Assembly: GCA_963822115.1 (NCBI GenBank)
Contig: CAWGGM010000020.1
Span: forward strand, 806,001 to 870,000
DNA length: 64,000 bases
Source: CAWDXG01 sp963822115
GTDB lineage: Bacteria; Myxococcota_A; Polyangia; Polyangiales; Polyangiaceae
Direction: 5' to 3'
A program made the translations under genes and the position numbers. Positions 25,821-32,704 of the stretch are shown here, one piece after another (the stretch's first letter is position 1; every line of letters starts with the position of its first letter). Below the pieces are notes generated by a model, which was not told where the DNA came from, did no database searches, and saw only the letters and a list, made by a program, of their open reading frames with translations.

Positions 25821-27233
25821 ATGGATCCCAAAGAAGTCATCGAGCTAGGCAAGAAGCACGGCGCGGTCATGGTGGACCTGAAGTTCATCGACCTGCCGGG
25901 CAAGTGGCAGCACACGAGCGTGCCGTTCAAGCGGTTGTCGCCGGAAGCGTTCGAGGAGGGGTTCGGTTTCGACGGTTCGTCGATCCGTGGCTTCCAGCCG
26001 ATCAACCAGAGCGACATGCTGCTCATCCCGGACCCCGTCACGGCCGTGATGGATCCCTTCACGAAGCACCCCACGCTTTCGCTGCAGTGTACCGTTCAGG
26101 ACACCATCACGCGGCAGAACTACTCGCGTGATCCCCGGCACATCGCCAACAAGGCGGAGGCCTACCTGAAGTCGACGGGCATCGCCGATACCGTCTACTT
26201 CGGTCCCGAGGCGGAGTTCTTCATCTTCGACGACGTTCGCTACGAAGCCGGCTCGCAGGGCAGCTTCTACCAGATCGACAGCGTCGAGGCGGACTGGAAC
26301 ACGGGCAAGGACGAGGGGCCGAACCTGGGCCACAAGATCCGTCACAAGGAGGGCTACTTCCCGTGCCCGCCGAACGACACCCAGATGGATATCCGTACGG
26401 ACATCTGCCTGGCAATGGAGTCCGTCGGCATCGAGGTGGAAGTCAGCCATCACGAGGTGGCGACTGCGGGTCAGGGCGAGATCGACATGCGCTTCGACAC
26501 GCTGACGCGCATGGCGGACAAGCTGATGTGGTTCAAGCACATCGTGAAGAACGTGGCGTACCAGAACAACAAGACCGCCACCTTCATGCCCAAGCCCATG
26601 TACGGCGACAACGGCAACGGCATGCACAGCCACCAGTCGCTGTGGAAGGACGGCAAGCCGCTCTTCGCCGGTGACGGCTACGCCGGGCTCAGCGAGATGG
26701 CGCTCTACTACGTCGGCGGCATCCTCAAGCACGCCAAGGCGCTGGCGGCGATCACCAACCCGACCACCAACAGCTACAAGCGCCTGGTGCCGGGCTTCGA
26801 AGCGCCGGTGAACCTGGCGTACTCGAGCCGCAACCGTTCCGCCGCGATCCGTATTGCTACCTACTCGCCGTCACCCAAGGCGCGGCGTCTGGAGCTGCGC
26901 TTCCCCGACGGAACGTGCAACCCGTACATCGCGTTCTCGGCAATGATGATGGCAGGCCTCGACGGGGTGCAGAACAAGATCGACCCCGGCGATCCGCTCG
27001 ACAAGGACATCTATTCGCTCTCGCCCGAGGAGCTGAAAGAGGTGCCCCGGATGCCGGTGTCACTGGAGGATGCGCTCGATGCGCTGGAGGCCGACCACGA
27101 GTTCCTGCTGAAGGGCGATGTCTTCACGCGCGACGTGGTCGAGATGTGGCTCGACTACAAGCGCGAGCAGGAGCTGCAGCAGGCGCGGCTCTACCCGACG
27201 CCGCTCGAGTTCCGCATGTATTTCGACATCTGA
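25821..27233 (+). CDS. glnA: Glutamine synthetase, type I
   Basis: A 470-aa GSI enzyme that makes glutamine from glutamate, ammonia and ATP. Motifs are FDGSSIRGF near the start, FGPEAEFFIFD (metal-binding Glu), NGMHSHQSLWKDG, the NRSAAIRI block and KARRLELRFPD. The adenylylation Tyr is kept as Tyr398 in LDKDIYSLSPEE, so it is the GSI-beta type controlled by an adenylyltransferase together with the PII protein encoded 39 bp upstream. GAGGAG lies before the ATG. A strong GC hairpin follows the stop at 27241. Confidence 0.99.
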   Translation: MDPKEVIELGKKHGAVMVDLKFIDLPGKWQHTSVPFKRLSPEAFEEGFGFDGSSIRGFQPINQSDMLLIPDPVTAVMDPFTKHPTLSLQCTVQDTITRQNYSRDPRHIANKAEAYLKSTGIADTVYFGPEAEFFIFDDVRYEAGSQGSFYQIDSVEADWNTGKDEGPNLGHKIRHKEGYFPCPPNDTQMDIRTDICLAMESVGIEVEVSHHEVATAGQGEIDMRFDTLTRMADKLMWFKHIVKNVAYQNNKTATFMPKPMYGDNGNGMHSHQSLWKDGKPLFAGDGYAGLSEMALYYVGGILKHAKALAAITNPTTNSYKRLVPGFEAPVNLAYSSRNRSAAIRIATYSPSPKARRLELRFPDGTCNPYIAFSAMMMAGLDGVQNKIDPGDPLDKDIYSLSPEELKEVPRMPVSLEDALDALEADHEFLLKGDVFTRDVVEMWLDYKREQELQQARLYPTPLEFRMYFDI

Positions 27234-27240
27234 CAGGCAC

Positions 27241-27270
27241 CGGGCCGCCGCGCGGGGGCGCGGCGGCCCG
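27241..27270 (+). terminator. GC-rich hairpin after glnA
   Basis: A perfect 12-bp stem, CGGGCCGCCGCG paired with CGCGGCGGCCCG, with a 6-base loop starts 7 bases after the glnA stop. No T-run follows, but GC-rich hairpins of this type are usual ends of transcripts in high-GC genomes. Confidence 0.65.
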
Positions 27271-27359
27271 CCGTATCCTGGCTGTTCCGCTTCAAAACGA
27301 ACCCCGCGCGTGACGCTCTCGCAGCGCCGGGTCGGCTGTGGTACGCTTCTGGGTCACTC

Positions 27360-28259
27360 GTGGCGGACCACGATCTGTACGAGACAACTGTCGAGGTCAC
27401 GATCACCCGTGACGCCACCGGCTCCATCCGGATTGTGGGGCCGCAGCAGGCGTATCTCGTGGTGATCTCGGGGCCCAAGCTCGGCGAGCGCCTCGCGTTG
27501 GGCGAGCAGCCGGTCGAAATCGGGCGCGGCACGACCTCGGGACTACAGCTGGATGTCGATTCCGTCAGCCGCCGCCATGCGCGCGTGGAGTGGACCGGCC
27601 AGACCCACAAGCTGATCGACCTCGGGTCGACCAACGGCACCTACGTCAACGAGAAGCGCATTTCCGAATGCGAGCTGTCGGACGGCGACCGGCCGCAGAT
27701 CGGGAAGGTCCTGTTGAAGTACCTGGCTGGCGGCAACATCGAGGGGGCCTACCATGAGGAAATCCAGCGCCTGATGCGCTTCGACGGCCTCACCGGTATC
27801 CACAACAAGAGCCACTTCGAGGAGAGCCTCAACAACGCCGTCTACAAGTCGCGCTTCAACCCGGGCCCCATCAGCTTGATCGTGTTCGACCTCGACCACT
27901 TCAAGCTGGTCAACGACACGCACGGACACACTGCGGGCGATGCCGTTCTGCGCCAGGCGGCTGCCATTGTTGCGACGCAGGTGTCGGCGGGTCAGCTTCT
28001 GGCGCGCGTGGGCGGCGAGGAGTTCGCTGTCCTGTGCAACGGTTCGCCTCTGTCGACCGCGCTGGAAACGGCCGAACGCATCCGCGCGGCCGTGGAGGCG
28101 GCGGACTTTACCTTCGAGTCCACGACGATTCCCGTCACGGTCAGCCTGGGCTGCGCCGAGCGCGTTGCAGGCAGCGACGAAGCGCCGAACAAGCTGTACG
28201 AGCGCGCGGACGCGCAGCTCTACGCCGCCAAGAGCGCCGGACGCAACTGCGTGCGCTAG
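27360..28259 (+). CDS. FHA-GGDEF diguanylate cyclase
   Basis: A 299-aa cytoplasmic protein (GTG start at 27360). An FHA domain (about 45-115) has the phosphothreonine-binding pattern EIGRGTTSGLQLD, SVSRRHARVE and DLGSTNGTYVN. A GGDEF domain (about 140-299) has DGLTGIHNK, the metal-binding FDLDHFKLVND, and the active site RVGGEEFAVL. It should make cyclic di-GMP. No RxxD inhibitory site precedes GGEEF, so product feedback is not expected. The FHA part suggests control by a Ser/Thr kinase, fitting the kinase-rich neighbourhood. It follows glnA by 126 bp with a hairpin between, so it probably has its own promoter. Confidence 0.93.
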   Translation: MADHDLYETTVEVTITRDATGSIRIVGPQQAYLVVISGPKLGERLALGEQPVEIGRGTTSGLQLDVDSVSRRHARVEWTGQTHKLIDLGSTNGTYVNEKRISECELSDGDRPQIGKVLLKYLAGGNIEGAYHEEIQRLMRFDGLTGIHNKSHFEESLNNAVYKSRFNPGPISLIVFDLDHFKLVNDTHGHTAGDAVLRQAAAIVATQVSAGQLLARVGGEEFAVLCNGSPLSTALETAERIRAAVEAADFTFESTTIPVTVSLGCAERVAGSDEAPNKLYERADAQLYAAKSAGRNCVR

Positions 28260-28287
28260 TCCTCGGCGCCGTCGCGCCAAGGGGATG

Positions 28288-29553
28288 CTACTGCGGGACC
28301 GGGACGGGCTTGGTGCCCGGCTCCTTGGCTGCGTCGGCCGACCACTTGAAGTTGTCGATCAGGACGCTCGAATCGAGCACGTGATCGCCCATGTCCCAGA
28401 TGGCGAAGCGCAGCTGGATCACGCTGCCGGGCTTGACCGGCGACTGCGTCTCCAGCCAGCCCGTGGCTGCGTGATTTTCGAAGCCGGTGCCCGAGAGCTC
28501 GCTGGTGCCCTTGGAGCAGGCGAAGGTCTTGCCGCCCGCGTTCTGCGCCTTGCAGACCTCGAGGAAGCCGTTGTTCACGCTGACCGGGTCTCCCTTGGAG
28601 TCGAAGGAGATATTGCTCTGCTGCGAGTTGGGCGGCGCCGGGTTCTGCAGTGCGACGAAGAAGTCGTTGTACTGCGTGCAGACCCAGGTCGGAAACTCGA
28701 AGGTGTAGAAGTCGAACTGGAACGTGAAGCTCTTGGCGTTGGTGGGCACCCGGATCGAGAGCTGCAGCCCGGCCGGATCGTTGGCGTTGTGATCGTTGGC
28801 CGTGGTGACGTTGCACGAGGGCGAGTCGATCGGGAAGCCGGGCGGCGTCGGGCAGCTCGTGCCCATCTGCGCGCCCTGCGGACTCTGGTAGTTCGCGTCA
28901 CCCGGGCGGCGTGCCGTACCGCTGGACAGCATCAGCAGGTTCTTGCCTTCCTGGACGTGCACGTTGGGGCCGAAATTCGGCAACAGGCCGTGCGAGTACT
29001 GGTTCATGCCGCTCGAGCCGTCGGCCTTGACGTATTCGGCGGAAATGACGCCCCACTTCTTCGAGTTCTGTGTGGTCGTCTGGCACAGGCCAATGGCCCG
29101 CGCCGCCGCCATGGGGTCGGTGTAGCCGATGTCGGGGATGTTGCCGTCGCAGTTGGTCGGGGCGTTGTCCGTCTGGCCGTCGCAGTCCTCGTCGATCTTG
29201 TCGCCCGGGACGTCGTAGGCGCCGGGGTTGGTGTTCGGGTCGCAGTCGTTGCAGTCGCCCTGGGCCACGGTGAAGCCGTCACCATCCTGGTCGGGCTGCG
29301 TGGGGTTGCAGCTCGCCGTACCGCCCGGGCTGCCGCCGGCACCGCCCAGGTTGAAGCCGCCACCGGCACTGCTGCCACCGGAACCGGGCGTCGCTCCGTA
29401 GCCGCCCAGCCCGCCGGAGGTGCCCCCGGTGCTGGTGCCGCCTCCGGTTCCGTAGGCGCCCGCGCCGCTGAAGTTGCTGCCGCCGGAGTTTGCCGAACAG
29501 CCCATTGCGAGCGACAGGCTCGCGAACAGTCCCACAAGCAAGAACTTCGTCAT
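28288..29553 (-). CDS. Surface lipoprotein with MopE metal-binding motif and choice-of-anchor L domain
   Basis: A 421-aa lipoprotein. The ATG at 29553 has CCGGAG 10 bases upstream, and the signal ends in the lipobox AMGC. A Gly/Ser/Thr spacer (about 25-85) precedes a MopE-like putative metal-binding motif (DQDGDGFTVAQGDCNDCDPN and DEDCDGQTD, about 90-130). The rest (about 145-421) resembles a choice-of-anchor L domain: GPNVHVQEGKNLLMLSSG, FTFQFDFYTFEFP, QYNDFFVAL, NNGFLEVC, IRFAIWDMGD-like FAIWDMGD. It is probably exposed on the surface. It is a close paralogue of the next gene upstream, with 17 bp between them. Confidence 0.85.
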   Translation of the reverse strand: MTKFLLVGLFASLSLAMGCSANSGGSNFSGAGAYGTGGGTSTGGTSGGLGGYGATPGSGGSSAGGGFNLGGAGGSPGGTASCNPTQPDQDGDGFTVAQGDCNDCDPNTNPGAYDVPGDKIDEDCDGQTDNAPTNCDGNIPDIGYTDPMAAARAIGLCQTTTQNSKKWGVISAEYVKADGSSGMNQYSHGLLPNFGPNVHVQEGKNLLMLSSGTARRPGDANYQSPQGAQMGTSCPTPPGFPIDSPSCNVTTANDHNANDPAGLQLSIRVPTNAKSFTFQFDFYTFEFPTWVCTQYNDFFVALQNPAPPNSQQSNISFDSKGDPVSVNNGFLEVCKAQNAGGKTFACSKGTSELSGTGFENHAATGWLETQSPVKPGSVIQLRFAIWDMGDHVLDSSVLIDNFKWSADAAKEPGTKPVPVPQ

Positions 29554-29570
29554 CGTGTTGTCTCCGGAGG

Positions 29571-30824
29571 TTACTGCGGGACCGGTTGCGTGTTCGCTTC
29601 GCCCTGGCCAACGTCCCAGGTGACGTTGTCGATGAGGACCGTCGAATCGAGGATCTCGTCGCCCATGTCCCAGATGGCAAAGCGGACGTGGATCTCCTTG
29701 CCTGCGGGGACGGGCGCGCTCGTATGCAGCCAGCCGGTGGCCGCGTGCCCCTCGAAGCCGGTGCCCTGCAATTCGGCCGTGCCCTTGGGACAGGTGAAGC
29801 TCTTGCCGTTGTTCGTGCCGGGCGAGCATACCTCGAGGAAGCCGTTGTTCACGCTGACGGGATTGCCCTTGCTGTCGAACGAGATGTTCCCGCTCTGTGC
29901 GTTGGAGGGCGGCGGGTCCACCAGCGCCACGAAGAAATCGTTGTACTGGGTGCACACGTACTCGAGGTACTCGACCGTGTAGAAGTCGAAGTCGAAGCCG
30001 AACTGGTTTGCGTTGGTCGGCGTCTTGATCGTCAGCTCCAGCGCCGCCGGGTCGTGGGCGGTGTGGTCGTTGGCGGTCTTCACGCCAGCGCAGGAAGGCG
30101 AGTCGATGGGGAAGCCGGGAGGCGTCTGGCTCTGGGTTCCGGTCTCGTCGCCGCACAGGCAGGCGGCGTTGCCCGGGGTCTGGAAGCCGGGATCGCCGGG
30201 CCGGCGCGCCGAGCCGCTCGACAGGGCGAGAAGGTTCGTCCCCTGGCGGACATGCACGTTGGGGCCGAAGCCGTTCAGCAGGCCGTGCGAGATGGGGTTC
30301 ATGCCCGCCGTGCCGTCGGCCTTGACGAATTTCGCGCTGACGACGCCCCAGGTCTTGCCGTTGGACACGCGGCACAGCCCGATCGCCTTGGCTGCCGCCA
30401 TCGGGTCGTTGGAAGCAATGTCGACCGGCCCGTTGTCGCAGCCCGTCGGCTCGTCGTCGGGCTTGCCATCGCAGTCCTCGTCCACGCCGTTGCCCGGGTA
30501 GTCGTAGGCGCCGGGGTTCATCTGCGCGGTGCAGTCGTTGCAGTCGCCCTGGGCGACGGTGTAGCCGTCATGGTCGAAGTCGCCGTTCGGGTCCCAGTGG
30601 TCGCACTTGGGTGTGCCCGTGAGCTTGCCGGCCGTGCCCCCGCTGCCGCCCAGGTTGATGCCGCCGCCGTTGCCGGTGTTGCCGGAGCCGCCGGTGCTGG
30701 TCCCCGCACCGCTGCCGCCGACACCGCCCTGGAAGTTGCTGCCTGGAGAGTTGGCCGAGCACCCGAATGCGCCGCCCACCAACAAGCCCAACGCACTGAC
30801 CCCGATGATGAAGGAACGAACCAT
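29571..30824 (-). CDS. Surface lipoprotein, paralogue of the downstream gene
   Basis: A 417-aa lipoprotein of the same plan: signal ending in AFGC, Gly/Thr spacer (about 25-70), MopE-like motif (FDHDGYTVAQGDCNDC and DEDCDGKPD), then the choice-of-anchor L-like domain with GPNVHVRQGTNLLALSSG, FGFDFDFYTVEYLE, QYNDFFVAL, NNGFLEVC and RFAIWDMGDEILDSTVLIDN. The ATG at 30824 follows CAGGA; a longer frame to 30950 lacks a signal peptide at its start. The pair arose by tandem duplication and is probably one transcript, with this gene first. Confidence 0.85.
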   Translation of the reverse strand: MVRSFIIGVSALGLLVGGAFGCSANSPGSNFQGGVGGSGAGTSTGGSGNTGNGGGINLGGSGGTAGKLTGTPKCDHWDPNGDFDHDGYTVAQGDCNDCTAQMNPGAYDYPGNGVDEDCDGKPDDEPTGCDNGPVDIASNDPMAAAKAIGLCRVSNGKTWGVVSAKFVKADGTAGMNPISHGLLNGFGPNVHVRQGTNLLALSSGSARRPGDPGFQTPGNAACLCGDETGTQSQTPPGFPIDSPSCAGVKTANDHTAHDPAALELTIKTPTNANQFGFDFDFYTVEYLEYVCTQYNDFFVALVDPPPSNAQSGNISFDSKGNPVSVNNGFLEVCSPGTNNGKSFTCPKGTAELQGTGFEGHAATGWLHTSAPVPAGKEIHVRFAIWDMGDEILDSTVLIDNVTWDVGQGEANTQPVPQ

Positions 30825-31068
30825 GAGAATCCTGCTTCTGTTTGGGGAGCCAGCACCGGCACGCTTCCGGGCTGCGGGGACGCCTGGATCCTGCCCGCGC
30901 TGGCCGCACCCGACGCTACAAATCCTAGCTGGCGTGCGTGCAGGTGTCACGCCGCGGGCTCAGCCTCGTGGGGTCCACGCAGCGATTTCGGAAGCCGATG
31001 CGCAGCCCCACCAGAAAATTGAAGCCTGCGCGTCCGGATCGCCTGCGCTGCGCGATCTCCAGAAACAC

Positions 31069-31101
31069 GAAAGGCCACCGGTTGCTGTCCGGTGGCCTTT
31101 C
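31069..31101 (-). terminator. Terminator hairpin after metK
   Basis: A perfect 13-bp stem, GAAAGGCCACCGG paired with CCGGTGGCCTTTC, with a 7-base loop lies 24 bases past the metK stop. In the metK direction it is followed by GTGTTTCT. It is the only clear feature in the 300-bp gap 30825-31124, which otherwise holds the promoter of the lipoprotein pair. Confidence 0.82.
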
Positions 31102-31124
31102 GATGATGCCGTTTCCGGCTCGAG

Positions 31125-32405
31125 CTAGCGCGACGCGCGAGCCCGCGGTGCCGCCTTCTTGGCGGTCTTCTTGCCAGCCTTCTTGGCCGGCTTCTTCGCC
31201 GCGCCGTTGGCCTTGGCCGCGCCGTTGGTCGAGCGCGACGCCTTGGCCTTCGGCAGCAGAGCCTCGGCCAGCTCGTGTGCGCGGTCGGTGCGTTCCCAGG
31301 GGAACTCGCGACGACCGAAGTGGCCGTAGGCCGCGGTCGGGCGGTAGATCGGAGCGAGCAGATCGAGCTCTTCAATGAGCCCCTTGGGGCGCATGTCGAA
31401 GTGCGTGGCGAGGTACTTCGAGAGCTTCTCCTCGTCGACCTTGCCCGTGCCGAACGTCTGCACGTACACGCCGACGGGCTTGGCTACGCCAATCGCGTAC
31501 GCCAGCTGGACCTCACACTTGCTGGCGAGGCCTCCCGCCACGATGTTCTTGGCGAGGTAGCGCGCGTAGTAGCAGGCAGAGCGGTCGACCTTGGACGGGT
31601 CCTTGCCGCTGAAGGCGCCGCCGCCGTGACGGCCCATGCCGCCGTAGGTGTCGACGATGATCTTGCGGCCCGTGAGGCCGGCATCACCGAACGGACCACC
31701 GATCACGAAACGACCGGTGGGGTTGATGTAGTACTTCGTCTTGTTGTCGAGGAGCTTCTTGGGAAGCGTCTTCTTGACGACCAGCTCCATGACGGCTTCG
31801 CGGAGCTGCTTGTGCTTCACGTCCGGCGAGTGCTGGGTCGAAACGACCACGGCGTCGATGCGCTTGGGCTTGTCGTTCTCGTACTCGACCGTGACCTGGC
31901 TCTTCGAGTCGGGGCGCAGGAAGTTGACCTTGCGGCCCTTGCGCACGGTGGCCATCTGCTTCATCAGCGCGTGCGCGTACATGATGGGAGCCGGCATCAG
32001 CTCCGGCGTCTCGTCGCTCGCGTAGCCGAACATCAGGCCCTGGTCGCCGGCGCCCTGCTCCTTGAACATGCCGGAGCCTTCCGTCACGCCCTGCGAGATA
32101 TCGGGCGACTGCGGCTCGACCGCGATCAGCACGCCGCAGGTCTCGTAGTCGAAGCCCATGGACGAGTCGGTGTACCCGATGTTCTTGATCGTCTCGCGAG
32201 CAACCTTGCCGAAGTCGATGGTCGACTTGGTGGTGATCTCGCCGGCGATGACAACGAAACCCGTCTTCACCAGTGTCTCGCAGGCCACGCGGCTGCGGGG
32301 ATCGCCCTCCAGCGCGGCATCGAGCACGGCGTCCGAGACTTGATCACAGATCTTGTCGGGATGGCCTTCTGAAACGGACTCGGACGTGAACAGATATCGA
32401 CTCAT
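31125..32405 (-). CDS. metK: S-adenosylmethionine synthase with Lys-rich C-terminal tail
   Basis: A 426-aa enzyme making SAM from methionine and ATP. The ATG at 32405 has TGGAG 7 bases upstream and gives the standard MSRYLFTSESVSEGHPDKICD. Other signatures are GEITTKSTID, GAGDQGLMFGYA, GGPFGDAGLTGRKIIVDTYG and GGGAFSGKDPSKVDRSA. The core ends near residue 385 (FGRREFPWERTDRAHELA). About 35 extra residues follow, very rich in Lys and Ala (KKPAKKAGKKTAKKAAP). Such histone-like tails occur on some myxobacterial proteins; here the tail may bind nucleic acid or be disordered. It is a single-gene unit closed by a hairpin. Confidence 0.98.
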   Translation of the reverse strand: MSRYLFTSESVSEGHPDKICDQVSDAVLDAALEGDPRSRVACETLVKTGFVVIAGEITTKSTIDFGKVARETIKNIGYTDSSMGFDYETCGVLIAVEPQSPDISQGVTEGSGMFKEQGAGDQGLMFGYASDETPELMPAPIMYAHALMKQMATVRKGRKVNFLRPDSKSQVTVEYENDKPKRIDAVVVSTQHSPDVKHKQLREAVMELVVKKTLPKKLLDNKTKYYINPTGRFVIGGPFGDAGLTGRKIIVDTYGGMGRHGGGAFSGKDPSKVDRSACYYARYLAKNIVAGGLASKCEVQLAYAIGVAKPVGVYVQTFGTGKVDEEKLSKYLATHFDMRPKGLIEELDLLAPIYRPTAAYGHFGRREFPWERTDRAHELAEALLPKAKASRSTNGAAKANGAAKKPAKKAGKKTAKKAAPRARASR

Positions 32406-32704
32406 TCGAACTCCAGTTGATTCGCAGTCCCCCGCGAGGATTGACGGATGTCGTGGCGCTCCGCATCGAGCCCAGCGGCGCGGGAAGCTAGCACGGGTCG
32501 CCCGGAAATTCTCCGGAGCCGACCTGCTCCGACCACCCGTCACCTGCGCTTGGAGCGCGGTGCACCACAGAGAGGCATTGGGCCTATCTCAAATCCGATC
32601 ACATTTCCAGCTCCGACGGCCACAAGGCCGGACAAGTGGCCCGCCGTCGCCTCCGCCGCATGACGAAACCAGCGTAATTCCCGCCAGAATCGCTGTCCGT
32701 GCGC
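32406..32704. other. Gap between metK start and cheA-like gene end
   Basis: These 299 bases hold the metK leader and promoter. I looked for SAM- and SAH-riboswitch signatures on the minus strand and saw none. No convincing ORF or repeat is present. Confidence 0.4.

Noticed and set aside
32406..32704. SAM or SAH riboswitch before metK
   Set aside because: No conserved core of either class could be found on the minus strand.
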